Made by a program: the position numbers and the translations under genes | Shown: positions 22,413 through 32,234 of the stretch, in pieces | Position numbering within the stretch: position 1 is the stretch's first letter | Layout: every line of letters begins with the position of its first letter | Notes under the pieces: generated by a model | The model's database searches: none | What the model was told of the DNA's origin: nothing | The model's input: the letters and a program-made list of their open reading frames with translations, nothing else | Assembly (NCBI RefSeq): GCF_963678635.1 | Contig: NC_087068.1 | Coordinates: 27,406,318 to 27,470,317 of the forward strand | Direction of reading: 5' to 3' | From: Symsagittifera roscoffensis | Taxonomy: Eukaryota; Xenacoelomorpha; Acoela; Convolutidae | DNA length: 64,000 nucleotides

Positions 22413-23031
22413 ATAACTGGTATAAGAAATTCATTTCCAAAAATTGATTTATATTGAGTCAGAAAAATATTGAAATCGAGTTTTCATGATTGTTGTGTGA
22501 AACAAACAATTTTCGCTCGGTTCCTTTGATGACTTAAAAATGCATCAAAACTGCTAACTTAATTCTATTTGAATGCAAAAGCAGATGCTAATGCTATAGA
22601 AAAGCGGTTAATGAATAGCACCAATACATGCGACTTAGGTTGGAAAAAAAAGGATTGTACTAATACTCTCGCTTCATAAATGAAAACAATTTTTTTTTGA
22701 GTTTTACATTGCGATTATAAGAAAAAGATTAAGTTAAAGCATTCGCGCTCCTGCAGATTTTAAATCGTCGACTTGAGTGAACAATTAAACTACAGCGAAG
22801 TTTAGGCCTTTTACCAAAGCAACATAGCTACTTCTTAAACATGTGCCAAATGAATTTTCCTATGCATTACAATATTTGATACATCATAAACGTGCAAAAA
22901 TTCTTCCCTTGAACATTCGAAAAAAATACGTTGCTGAAACGTGTCAACATAGAGATTTCTTAGGGACATAACAAATGATGCACAATTTAAATAATGTGTA
23001 GATAGAAAGATAGAAGCGATAACAAAGTAAA

Positions 23032-23037
23032 AGGCGA
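23032..23037. repeat. Left target-site duplication AGGCGA
   Basis: AGGCGA directly precedes the left terminus of the 15-kb element and is repeated after the right terminus (38301-38306). Uninterrupted relatives of this site at 48334-48339 and 49584-49589 carry AGGCGA once, between the same flanks (GATAACGATAAA and TGATTAGAATTG). Confidence 0.93.
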
Positions 23038-23074
23038 AGTAGTATATGAGTGAGGGAGAGTGGGGGTGGGTGGA

Positions 23075-23385
23075 GACCCCCATGTATTAAGATAGGGAAT
23101 AGAGTATCCGGTCTCCAAGATATGTATTAGGTATGGGAATAGATTTCCAATGTATTAAGGTAGGGAATAGGTTTCCCATGTATTAAGATGGTAAGGTTTC
23201 AGATGGTAAGTTTCATAAAAATTTTTGGCGCCCGATCTTACCATGTTTTAAGATAGTGTTTAGATTTCCCATGTATTAAGATAGTGTATAGATATCCCTA
23301 TGTAAAAGGATTAGAAATTCCTTGTATTAACATAGGGAATAGATTTCCCAATGTATTAAGATAGGGAATGGTAAGGTTTCAGTGT
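23075..23385 (+). repeat. Subterminal repeats of the left arm
   Basis: About eight degenerate copies of ATGTATTAAGATAGGGAATAG, often followed by ATTTCCC, at irregular spacing, plus GATGGTAAGGTTTC variants. The right arm has the mirror set, and one isolated copy is at about 31745-31765 in the interior. Such clustered subterminal motifs usually bind the recombinase. Confidence 0.8.
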
Positions 23386-23689
23386 GATGGTAAGATAATA
23401 GTAAGAAAAACGGTATTTTTCGGATTTTGAGGGGAAATGTCTAGTTTTTTCGCAAAAATCTCGGCATGCGTTATGTAATTCTTGAGTGTTACATGTAGAA
23501 TGTGCAATGAAGAGAATATGTTTATTGGTTCATGGTAAGTCCATGGTAAGATGTGCAAAAATTGGGAAATGCTTATAAGAAAAATTGATATTTTTTCAAA
23601 AAACTTCAAAACACGTTTTGATTTGATTTAACTTGACTTAATAACTATTTTATTAGATGTCCTTTCTTTGAAACTGTACTCAATCTAGC

Positions 23690-23890
23690 TTAAACTATGC
23701 TGAAACCTCCTGATACCTTAAAAAATTTTCAAGTTTTTGGAAAAAATTGCAAAAATTTCATGTTTTTGGAGAAAACTGCCAAAATTTCAAAGTTTTTGGA
23801 AAAATTGCAAAAATTTCAAAGTTATTGGAACAAACTGCAAATTTTTGGAAAGAACTGCAAAAATATCAAGATTTTGGCTAGTTTTTTGTT
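23690..23890 (+). repeat. A/T minisatellite, left arm
   Basis: About six copies of a 30-33-bp unit built on GTTTTTGGAAAAAATTGC and AAAAATTTCAA. Mirrored at about 37480-37625. The open frame 23697-23903 merely translates this repeat. Confidence 0.75.
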
Positions 23891-26055
23891 GCTTCTGATC
23901 TAATTGAATAAAAAGTAAATACGTTTAGAGTTTAAAATTAAGCTCAAATTGTATTTCAATTGGCATCATGTTGAGACACTGATACAAAACTTTGAATAGA
24001 CATATGGAATTTTCCAAATTTTTCCCACAAAAAATTAAAATACGATAAATTTAAGCATTATTTGAGTAACAAAGCGGGTTATATAATGCTCTCAACATTA
24101 ACAAGAAAGCTCATAAAAGCTGAATCGAAATTGAAACTTGTGGAAGATAGTGAAAATAACCGTAATTTTTAAGAAAATAAAATAAAAATTATTCAATTTT
24201 ATCAAAAATTTTCCATTTACAAGCTTTTAATTGGATATTTAACTAATTTTTTGTCCAATTCAGGGAGAATTGAAATAGGACTCTCAATACAAATGAACAT
24301 TAAGAGCAATATTCCATAAAATTTCTAGATTTTTGCTCAATGATTAACCCAAATTTGTACAAAAATTACAAATTCAGAGAAGTTATTCACCTTAATAGTA
24401 CAGAATTTCAGATCAATGATGAAAAATGAACAGTTGATAGCTAAAATTGACTAAAAACGAGATAAATTTTTCTTAAAAATTTATTCGATATTTGCTCAAA
24501 TTCAACAAAACCTTCTTCATAACTGATGATTATCTCTGTTGCTTCTGCAACATAATTTTCAAGATTTTGCGTAGAGTTTTTCCATGTTTTAAAATTATTC
24601 TTGCTTTCTGTTTAATACATGTTTTCTCTATTGAACACACTTTACTAAAAAATTTAGTCAAAACTGGATAATTTAGGAGGAAAATAGTATCAATTGAACG
24701 AACAATTTGCTGGCAGAGATGAAATTAGAACTGATACCGTATGATTATTACAATAAAAAATGTTAATATCTTCCTCAAGGTTCCCCTGTTCAGTTGCTAT
24801 TGTAAACTATTTAAGCAAAAATACACATTTTGGGATCAATAACTATCACTTTTCTTGCAAAATAGTTATTAACTCGCTTTTTTTCTTAATTTATGACGGA
24901 AACTTTCTCAAAAATATCCAAGTAAGAAAGAATTGATGCTAGTTAAAGCATTCAAAAATATATGTACAAAATGAGAATATAAAGGTGTATTTTTACGATC
25001 TAAGAACAAATTAGGAGCAGCTCTATTAGTTATAATCTGAAAATCTCCGGAAATACGCAAGAGAACCTAGTTCCTAATATCTACAATATGAAAACTTCTG
25101 ACAGAGCGAGTCTCAAAAAATTGATTTAGCAAAGCAAATCAAGGTGCAAACTGGAACAATTGTGTAATTTTCCGATTTTTATTAAGAAAAAAACTCTATG
25201 TAGTAAAAATGTAGTAATGTTTTGTATATAGTGTTGTATATTCTATGTAGTATTGTGTATGTATATAGCAAGGAAAAGTAGATCTTGAAAGCAAGTTTTC
25301 GATTTATGCTTTATGTATCTTCTTCCAAAAGATGTCGAATTGGGTTTGTTGGGAAAACATTTGATCTTTCATATAAAGTACCTAATATATCAAATGATAA
25401 CAATTTTTTCTAATGAATTACGCATAAATATAAGACTTTGAGGATTTTTATGTCGGATTTTTTTCTCAAGATATACTTTATAAGCTAAATTTTAGTAAAA
25501 TTATCTCAAATCTCCTAAGGAATAAATTGAGTTTCTATCTCATTTTAGCATTTTCTCAGTTTCTGCTTCATCTACTATCTACCAAATGAATCCAATTTGA
25601 GCTAATTTTTACTTGAAAATTGAATTTTAGATGAAAAAATGTATCGTTTCAACGAACGTTCAATAATCCGAAGCTGAATTATTACCATAAATCCTTTACT
25701 AAAAAGTTTTAAAGAATTTTCTCAACCTCATAACTGTATAATGCTGTTTTAAAGCTGAATTTCTATTTTAGACTAAATTTTTAGTTGGAATGATGTATAT
25801 CATTATCTTGAAACTTTCAAAGTTTAGCAAAACATACATTTTTTCCAGGTCGTTTATCAATTTTTTTTCTGAAATCATCAAAAAATCAATAGAAAAACAT
25901 AATTCTTAATAAATCAAACCACATTATCGATTTTTGCTCTCTTTAACATCAATCAAAACCTTTGAATAAAAAAATAAATGACAATTCAGGTAATGTAATG
26001 AAAACACTGTATAAATACTGACTAGATTTGTTACAATTGCTGAGACTTTTCAGAT
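23891..26055. other. Left inverted repeat, long non-coding part
   Basis: Very A/T-rich, no convincing open frame on either strand, and no tandem structure beyond homopolymer runs. The mirror stretch in the right arm (35110-37480) is equally empty apart from one insertion. High similarity between the arms without coding potential suggests homogenisation or recent origin. Confidence 0.6.
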
Positions 26056-26346
26056 TCAGTAAAAACTAATAATCATAGTAATTTCTAAGTTTTTCAAAAA
26101 AAAGCTTAGAAATTTTACCTTTTCCTGAAGTGTGTTTGGAGTCTGCTGAGCACATAATTTAATATTATGCTGAGAATGCTTCTTCTTGAAATGATTAGCG
26201 AGTTCCTCGCTGCTATAAGTATAAAAATTACAGTTAGAACACTTCAAAACACCACATGTTCTACGATGTCTTGATGCATCTTTGTGAGTGTATTCCCTGC
26301 CACATTCAAGACATGCAACTCTTTCGTTTCTATTGAGTGAAGGCAT
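26056..26346 (-). CDS. C2H2-type zinc finger protein (left-arm copy)
   Basis: 96 codons from ATG 26346. The N-terminal half has two zinc-binding units: C14-x2-C17 with H28 and H32 or C35 (VACLECGREYTHKDASRHRRTCG), and C40-x2-C43 with H56 and H61 (KCSNCNFYTYSSEELANHFKKKH). Two adjacent fingers of this form suggest nucleic-acid binding. A 5' splice signal (AGGTAAAATTTC, about 26121-26110) follows codon 75; the remaining 20 codons may therefore be intron. TTTTCAG lies about 26055 on this strand's downstream side. The gene lies wholly in the inverted repeat; the right-arm copy carries a stop. CCAAT repeats lie 220-540 bp upstream. Confidence 0.65.
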   Translation of the reverse strand: MPSLNRNERVACLECGREYTHKDASRHRRTCGVLKCSNCNFYTYSSEELANHFKKKHSQHNIKLCAQQTPNTLQEKVKFLSFFLKNLEITMIISFY

Positions 26347-26554
26347 CTCAATACTAATGAAAAATTAAATAGGAGATTTAAAATGTCCCAAATTTTTAGA
26401 TAAGGTGAGTTGAATAGCCTCAAAAAAATAATTAAAAGTAAATAAAAACAGCAAACTTATTAACCAATTGTTTTTAACGAGAAAGAAAATCAGAATGGAT
26501 ATGCTATTTAGCCTAACTGAAATAAAAATCATCCAAACTAACCATGGAATTTTT

Positions 26555-26895
26555 AAAAGTATCAACCAATCAGAATCGAGCATTAATTACAAGGAAACTT
26601 TTATCTTTTCTGATATCAACCAATCAGAATTGAGCTTCAATAGTCGTGTGATTTTCGACAAATTCTATATCCACCAACCCGAATTGAGCTTCAAAAGTCA
26701 TGTAATTTTCAACAAATTCAATGTCAACCTATCAGAATTGAGCTTCAAAAGTCATGTAATTTTCAAGAAATTTAATGTCAACCAATCAGAGTTGAGCTCT
26801 TCTTCTCATGAATTTTTCAACAATTTCTTTAAAATTTGTAGATTTTGAGGATACTTTCACAGACATTATTTGTGTTAATAACCAATCAGAATGAA
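26555..26895 (-). promoter_or_regulatory. 54-bp repeat array with CCAAT boxes upstream of the C2H2 gene
   Basis: Five boxes (CCAATCAGA and variants) begin at 26566, 26620, 26674, 26728 and 26782, exactly 54 bp apart, and a sixth lies at 26882. CCAAT is the NF-Y site and works in either orientation. The array is 220-540 bp upstream of the C2H2 start. Because 54 is a multiple of three, it also leaves an open plus-strand frame (26468-26848) of 18-residue repeats; I judge the DNA-site reading more likely. Mirrored in the right arm at about 34160-34520. Confidence 0.55.
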
Positions 26896-27043
26896 GTAAT
26901 CACAGATTTTTAAAAACTATGTAGATCAGAACCAGACTATGTTTATGAAACTTCTTAATCAATAAATTTTATTGAATTTTTCCAACATAACTAAGATTTG
27001 AAGTTTGATACCCTAGTGGGATAAATGAGATTTCTTGTCTGGT

Positions 27044-27601
27044 TTATATTGTTTTTTTTTCGATATTCAATTCAAATTTTGAAATTTCGATCAAAATTTT
27101 TTCGATTTGTTCTATTTCTAACCAGTGAAAAAAGAAATTACCAAAATATACGTTTTTATCGTTTTCTTTTGGGTATATTGTAGTATAAACAACCGGAAGT
27201 CTATTAAATTTGGATAAACGATCAAAAGATATTCTGACAAATCTGGATTTTGTATTTGTATCAATTTCAAAACAGTAATCGAATTGATGTTCCTTATCTC
27301 CAATTTCTGTTTCATAGGCTCTTCCATTGTTTTGTTTTTTACTGATCGACCACCCAATCTGAGTTAACTCTTCTAAATAAAAACATTGTAGATAAATCTG
27401 ACAGTACTCTTCTTTTTTGTAATCTCCTCTCCATCTTTTTAACAAAACTATTGAACTTTCTGTGTTTCTATACAAATTAAAACTAATACAATCTCCATCA
27501 ACTTCATCTGTCCACCACTCTTGTAGTTTTTTGTAGTAGTTCAATTTTAAAATCTGATAAATGTTCAATTCAGACATTGAAAACGCTTTTGATGGAAACA
27601 T
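27044..27601 (-). CDS. D1: orphan protein, possible tandem PC4-like folds
   Basis: 185 codons. I cannot name it. Two similar halves each show a run of beta-prone segments closing with a short helix: SSIVLLKRWRGD, YCQIYLQCF then EELTQIGWSI (about residues 48-87), and RFVRISFDRLS, PVVYTTIY, VYFGNFFFHW then EIEQIEKILIEI (about residues 135-175). Strands followed by one helix recall the PC4/SUB1 single-strand-binding fold; D2 shows the same more clearly. The last 20 codons lie inside the left inverted repeat, and their copy stands alone in the right arm at 33962-34020. CCAAT boxes occur 115-180 bp upstream. No signal peptide or membrane segment. Confidence 0.6.
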   Translation of the reverse strand: MFPSKAFSMSELNIYQILKLNYYKKLQEWWTDEVDGDCISFNLYRNTESSIVLLKRWRGDYKKEEYCQIYLQCFYLEELTQIGWSISKKQNNGRAYETEIGDKEHQFDYCFEIDTNTKSRFVRISFDRLSKFNRLPVVYTTIYPKENDKNVYFGNFFFHWLEIEQIEKILIEISKFELNIEKKTI

Positions 27602-27704
27602 TTTTCTTACTGAAATATATGAAGAAACTTAAAAAACTCGATTTGTTTTTTCATTTTTAAAGTATTTTGTAGTAACAGTTACCGTAAATATTTTTTAAAT
27701 TATT

Positions 27705-27790
27705 TAGATTCTAATTGGTTTCATGGAAATTCATGTAGCCAATGGAAACCTCAAAATACAAAAAAAATTGAAAACAACCAATGAAATTCA
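27705..27790 (-). promoter_or_regulatory. CCAAT boxes upstream of D1
   Basis: ATTGG at about 27716 and CCAAT at about 27739 and 27777, in both orientations, 115-180 bp upstream of the D1 start. The remaining interval to 28101 is A/T-rich with no other visible feature. Confidence 0.4.
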
Positions 27791-28101
27791 AAAAATTTAA
27801 ATAAATAATGATAATGTTTTCAACTAAATATACATACTTGTTTGTAATTTTCTTAAATTGAGGCAAAATTTAGGTAAATTTTGATGAAAACAGTTATTAA
27901 ATAAATTTTTCTGTATTTTCATAAACAAATACTGGAAAATCATTTCATAATTGGTTAGGGTTTTATGTCAATTTTGATTAAATTTTCATGTTTTGTCTGA
28001 CTTTTCCTCAGATATCCCAGCTCTAAATATACTTTAGTGAGAAAAAATAGTTTTGAACCAATAATATCTCAATTACCAAACATGCAAAACATCACTAAAC
28101 T

Positions 28102-28653
28102 TTACTGAGGTTTACAATTATCAACAAACATAAAGTCTCCCAATATTTGGGACAGTTCTTTGAATTCATTCAAAGTATAGTTGACATATGCAACTTGTTT
28201 CAAGTCTTCATTTTCCTTTGCAGTGAAGAGTCGAATCTGAATGTAGAGTGGCTTGCCCACGTTGTACTTCTTGATTGTGACACACACCCTCCTCATGTTG
28301 TATGTTGCTATTTCATATACTCTATTACAGATGTCGAGCTCCTGATCCATAGTTGATTCTCTGCCAGATTTGGCTTCATATATAGGTACGAGTCCAAGAT
28401 TTTCAGCATCGTGAATAACAGTATTACGTATTGCGGATATTGCTTCGCCTTCTTTTTCAATAAGATAGACTTGTTGAGACTTTTCAAATTGTCCCAAATC
28501 GTTTATTTTTAAAAGTTGAAAGCACGGTTCCAAGCATATTTTTCCCTTGTAGGATTTTTGGGACAGAGCAAATCTCCCAATTCTTGTTTGATTTTTTGAG
28601 AATTCAATGTAATTGGAACTATCAACTTTTCTCGAGTACAGTTTGAAGAACAA
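28102..28653 (-). CDS. D2: orphan protein with PC4/SUB1-like C-terminus
   Basis: 183 codons, minus strand. The C-terminal 60 residues read CVTIKKYNVGKPLYIQIRLF, then YVNYTLNEFKELSQIL. The pattern of a basic strand, KPLYIxIR, a strand and a closing amphipathic helix introduced by TLNEFKEL matches what is known of PC4/SUB1 single-strand-DNA-binding domains (kPxxdIRxxY ... GIsLtxeqwxxL). The N-terminal part (YIEFSKNQTRIGRFALSQKS, residues 15-34) may be a second diverged copy. A single-strand-binding protein would suit an element that replicates through displaced strands; this is inference. The frame is intact and is the most gene-like in the element. Confidence 0.65.
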   Translation of the reverse strand: MFFKLYSRKVDSSNYIEFSKNQTRIGRFALSQKSYKGKICLEPCFQLLKINDLGQFEKSQQVYLIEKEGEAISAIRNTVIHDAENLGLVPIYEAKSGRESTMDQELDICNRVYEIATYNMRRVCVTIKKYNVGKPLYIQIRLFTAKENEDLKQVAYVNYTLNEFKELSQILGDFMFVDNCKPQ

Positions 28654-28847
28654 ACTGATCAGATGAGGAGAAATGAGAGAAATGACTTTGAGATTTTTTA
28701 TGAAAATGGAAGTAAGCAGTATGAGTCATCGACATTTCCATATATAGAAGTAGTACCAAATATGGAAGGATTTCCCTATATGGAAGCTGCGTAGGCGTTA
28801 CTACTACTGTATAACTCCACCATTTTCTGCAAAAATCATTTTTCCCA

Positions 28848-29447
28848 ATGGCAGCTGCTATGTGTCAAGCTCTTCCCAGCTTTTATTCAGATTATAATAG
28901 TAAATCATTGTTTATTTCTGTTTCCAACAATTTTTACGAAAAATACATAGTAACCCAAAATTATTGCGTCTCTACTCACGATTCTTTCTGTTCCTTGGGA
29001 AATTGCAAATTTCATATAATTTTAATTGGAACTTCCCTTAGCCAAATTCTTCAGAGATTAGACAAATATCAATACATATATCAAGAAATTGATTGTCTTT
29101 ACACATTGTACAAGCACATATTCTTTTTGAGTATTGTCACATCAAGTGGGGAAGTCTTCAATCAGCTTAGTTGTGGAGTGCAGCATAATTTACGATGGAA
29201 AGGGGCAGAAAAAACACCAAGCATATCAAGGAAACGACTTGTTCGCAAAAAGTTCAAAAAACATTATCTAATTTCTAATCAAAAACTTGCATCTACGCAA
29301 ACTCTTGGCTCAGCATTTTTAGACAGAATTCGTAAAGTACAAAACTCAAAATATGAACATGATTTGAAAAAAAAAATTGACTGTTTTATTGATGGTTATG
29401 GATTTGTAAATAGTGATCATGTCAATTTTTCATTAAAAAACTTCTGA
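28848..29447 (+). CDS. A1: orphan protein with a strongly basic segment
   Basis: 199 codons from ATG 28848, divergent from D2 (195 bp between the starts). I do not recognise it. Residues 116-141 are very basic (KTPSISRKRLVRKKFKKH). The last 50 residues (AFLDRIRKVQNSKYEHDLKK, then CFIDGYGFVN) are conserved in a second fragment at 31205-31360, which argues that this part codes or once coded. Residues 1-100 lack such support and may be partly intron or leader, so the true start could be later. A basic DNA-binding or core-like role is a guess from composition. It is the only plus-strand gene in the element. Confidence 0.45.
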   Translation: MAAAMCQALPSFYSDYNSKSLFISVSNNFYEKYIVTQNYCVSTHDSFCSLGNCKFHIILIGTSLSQILQRLDKYQYIYQEIDCLYTLYKHIFFLSIVTSSGEVFNQLSCGVQHNLRWKGAEKTPSISRKRLVRKKFKKHYLISNQKLASTQTLGSAFLDRIRKVQNSKYEHDLKKKIDCFIDGYGFVNSDHVNFSLKNF

Positions 29448-29574
29448 TATTCCATCTATTTTCTCTCATATGTTTACAAAGTTACCATTAATTACCCAAA
29501 AAAAATCACCGTTGTCAAAAACATTTGCAAAAAAATTTTCAAACATGTAAGAAAGATGTAATATTTCTTTTGAT

Positions 29575-29945
29575 TTTCAAAAAGTTGCAAAAAACATTTC
29601 AATTTTTTTAACAAGTTGTAAAAAGTGTTTCAATTTTTTTGACATAATGCGAAAAGTGTTTCAACTTTTTTGAGAAGATGCAAAAAGTGTTTTACTTTTT
29701 TAACAAGATGCGAAAAGTGTTTCACTTTTTCACTACAAATGCGAAAAATGTTTCACTTTTTTCGACAAAATGCGAAAAGTATTTTACTTTTTTCGATAAA
29801 ATGCGAAAAGTGTTTCAATTTTTCAACAAAATGCGAAAAGTGTTTTACTTTTTTCGACAAAATGCAAAAAGTGTTTTACTTTTTTTGACAAAATGCGAAA
29901 ATTGTTTCAATTTTTTCTACAAAAGGCTAAAAGTGTGTACAAGGG
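29575..29945 (+). repeat. 31-bp minisatellite ATGCGAAAAGTGTTTCACTT
   Basis: About twelve copies of a 30-31-bp unit ending TTTTTTCGACAAA. The two long open frames over it (29670-29888, 29678-30013) only translate the repeat. It lies between the 3' ends of convergent A1 and D3a. The second A-D3 unit has a more degenerate array in the same position (31430-32060). Confidence 0.9.
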
Positions 29946-30187
29946 GCAATATCGATTGGGTAACTTTTTACTTGTGTACAGTTTTTCTAGTGTTTTTCCG
30001 AATTTTTGTGTAAAAGTTAATCAAATTTTTTAACATGTGTGCAAGTTCGGAACTTTTAACTAAGTTCTAATTGTTTTTCAATGGTTTACCTTGAATCTCT
30101 CATCTATTCTCATAATTAAAATGAAATTGAAGAAATTAATTACAGAAAACGAAGTCAAAACCAAACAACCTTTATTTACAAAAACAT

Positions 30188-30664
30188 TTAATCAAAGAGC
30201 TGTCGAGCAGCAGAAGAGTTCTGGAGGTTCTCTATAGAACGCAGAGCTGGACGAGAATCCATTGCTGGTGGTTGTTGTGGAGCTGGAGGCGTCATTGTTT
30301 CTGAGAATCCCTCATCTTCATCTATTGTGATGTGGTTTTCTACTGATCCTTCCTCCTCCCAAGGAAAGAGGAAGTCGTCGACTGGTTGAGCCACAAATCT
30401 TGAGTCCGGAATCTCGGGATAGCTCATTCCCACATGATCAGAAACTTCCCCCATCCTTTGCTTTGTTCCAAGTTGGTTCTCTGTGATGGGAACTTGCATC
30501 ATATGATGTTTGTTGAAATCACTTCCACCATGTGCCAGACTTGGATTGGGATGTCCATTCGTGCCAGAAAAACTCCAGAGACTGTTTCTCGCACTTGAAT
30601 TTGTACTAGATCAGGCGAAAATTCTACAGAGTACATGAGGTTGCTGTTTTGCACTGAGAAGATC
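30188..30664 (-). pseudogene. D3a: paralogue of D3b with a frameshift
   Basis: Starts MIFSVQNSNLMYSVEF at 30664 and reads through ARMDIPIQVWHM, where a one-base shift near 30530 relative to D3b moves the frame. The rest (30188-30502) continues as HVGMSYPEIPDSRFVAQPV, DDFLFPWEEEG and RPALRSIENLQ. The tail is acidic and proline-rich, with a short C-terminal AARQLFD. D3b at 32235-32735 is the intact version. Unless the shift is bypassed by a small intron, the copy is broken. Confidence 0.6.
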
Positions 30665-30849
30665 ATTTTGAGCAATAAGATGACTAAAAGAGCAAAAACA
30701 AGAAAGAACTGAGAGGAGGGGGAACCTTACAAAAAATAAATTGAAATTAGGATGTTTAGAGCTGAGAGAGGAGGTAGTGGACGGCGGTTTAGTTGAAAAT
30801 AAAATGATTTTTAGTTAGGAGTGAGGGGTATCTTCAACTGGAATGTGTA

Positions 30850-31035
30850 GGTTCAACCTATCAGAATGGATTTTCCTTATTTGGATTGTAGCTGTGTCCA
30901 ATCACATTTCAGTTCCCTTTTATGGATTTCTTATAGAAAACTCGGGTCCAATCGGAAACAAAGCTCCATTTTGATTATTGTCGTTTTCAATCACAAAAAT
31001 GTTCATTTTTGTTCAAGTTGTCGTATCCAATCAGA
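30850..31035 (-). promoter_or_regulatory. CCAAT-box cluster upstream of D3a
   Basis: CCTATCAGA at about 30857, CCAATCACA at 30898, CCAATCGGA at 30948, TCAATCAC near 30988 and CCAATCAGA at 31027, spaced by 39-50 bp. These are 190-365 bp upstream of the D3a start. The same set, better conserved, precedes D3b. Confidence 0.5.
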
Positions 31036-31204
31036 GGAACCTTTTAAGGTTTTAAGTCTTCCAAATAAGTAAAAATATACACAAAAGCAATAGCAAAAAT
31101 AAATGACCAAAAGTTGTTTGCTGTAAAAATAAGAAATTTTGCCGATATAAGTAACAAAAGAAGGAAAATTAATAAAAGTAGCATCTCTGCATTTTTTTCA
31201 TTTC

Positions 31205-31360
31205 TGATCAGGAACTTGCGTCCACTCAGACTGTTGAATCAGCTTTTTTGGAAAGGATTCAAAAAGTTCAAAACTCAAAGTATGAGACTGATTTGTTGAC
31301 AATTGTTGATTGTTTCATTGATGGTTATGGTACTGTGAATAGTAGCGTATCAATTTTTCT
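31205..31360 (+). pseudogene. A2: fragment related to the A1 C-terminus
   Basis: Across one frame change it encodes QELASTQTVESAFLERIQKV, NSKYETDLLTIVDCFIDGYG and TVNS, matching the last third of A1. No matching upstream part is visible. It marks the start of the second unit of the internal A-D3 duplication. Confidence 0.6.
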
Positions 31361-31429
31361 ATTAATAGTTGAATATTTGTTTATAAAAATCTTGTCGAAA
31401 TTGTTTTTATTTAAATCAAAAGTTTTTTC

Positions 31430-32060
31430 AACACGTGTGCAAAAATTAACTCGGAGTTTTTTCGCAAGATGCAAATTTTGGTTTGATTTTTTCAACACGT
31501 TTGCAAAAATTTAATTAAACTTTTTTACAAGATGCAAAAAACGTTTTGGTTTTTTCAACAAGTGTGCAAAAATTTTCAACAAATTTTTGTGTTAGATGCA
31601 AGTTTTTTCGTGGTTTTTTTGAAAACAAACGCAAAAATCTAACTTATTTTTTCTTATTCATATGCAAAAATGGCAAAATTTAATTGTAAAAAACTTGTTA
31701 ACTTAATGCTAAAAATTTTTCATAATTGCTGACTTTGAGTACTATTCCCTATCTTAATACATTGTTTTTCCAATGTTTTTGATCAAAATACATGCAAAAA
31801 AAAGATGTTTTTTATGATCAAAATTAAAACAAAGATTTTCATTTTATTTAATTATTAACAGTGCAAGAAAATAATGCTTTCAGTGTTCTTTAAAATGCTA
31901 AAATATTTAATGAAATTTTTCTTAATTTGCGAGATTTTCTTTAATTTTTTTAACAAGTAGGCAAAAAAATTATGAACATTTTTGCATGGTGCAAAAATTA
32001 ATGTAAAGTTTTTAACATGCTTGCAAAAATTGGTTTAATAATTTTTGCCATCTTTCTAAC
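31430..32060 (+). repeat. Degenerate A/T minisatellite, second A-D3 unit
   Basis: Irregular copies of TTTTCAACACGTGTGCAAAAATT or TTTTTNACAAGATGCAAAAA every 30-35 bp; less regular than 29575-29945. An isolated subterminal-type motif, TATTCCCTATCTTAATACAT, stands at about 31743. Confidence 0.65.
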
Positions 32061-32234
32061 AAAATTTTATAAAACAGTTTACCAGATGCTCAATTAGTTT
32101 CATTTTAAACAAAGTTTCACCTTTGAAATTTCTTAACAAACTTTTCTATGATCTCTTTGCTCCTATCTCATGAAAATAAGTTTTCTAGATACAAAGAAAT
32201 TAAATTACAAAGCACAGGATAGTAACCAATTCAT

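Larger units (their letters stand above)
21734..23031. other. PLE-2 3' region and satellite-like tail
   Basis: Non-coding. It contains a weak hammerhead-like motif (21999-22035), the TTCGATCC...TTTCGTG region near 22215, a TATTGG microsatellite (22312-22412), and a conserved 250-bp tail with the mark ACATGTGCCAAATGAATTTTCC (about 22840). The same tail recurs at 46270-47178, 47754-48339, 48999-49589, 52140-52440 and, partly, 56870-57000. Confidence 0.75.
17187..23037. repeat. Block X1: first copy of a 5.85-kb duplicated block
   Basis: Contains the 5' fragment of LINE-B, a non-coding leader with the tRNA-like sequence, PLE-2 and the satellite tail. It matches 41354-47178 nearly base for base, with small indels. 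It starts inside LINE-B ORF1 and ends at the point where the 15-kb element inserted. Confidence 0.9.
23038..27104 (+). repeat. Left terminal inverted repeat of the giant element
   Basis: Complementary to 33962-38300 throughout, with scattered substitutions and small indels and one large insertion in the right arm. The inner limit is at 27104: beyond it the left arm continues into D1 coding sequence while the right arm changes to unrelated sequence. About 20 C-terminal codons of D1 therefore lie inside the repeat. Confidence 0.92.

Noticed and set aside
26468-26848. 126-codon frame with 18-residue repeats (SELSFKSHVIF...KFNVN)
   Set aside because: The 54-bp period keeps any frame open. The CCAAT boxes at fixed positions upstream of the C2H2 gene give a simpler explanation, though translation is not excluded.
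29670-30013. Two overlapping open frames of 72 and 111 codons
   Set aside because: They translate a 31-bp minisatellite in two frames; the peptide repeats simply follow the DNA repeat.
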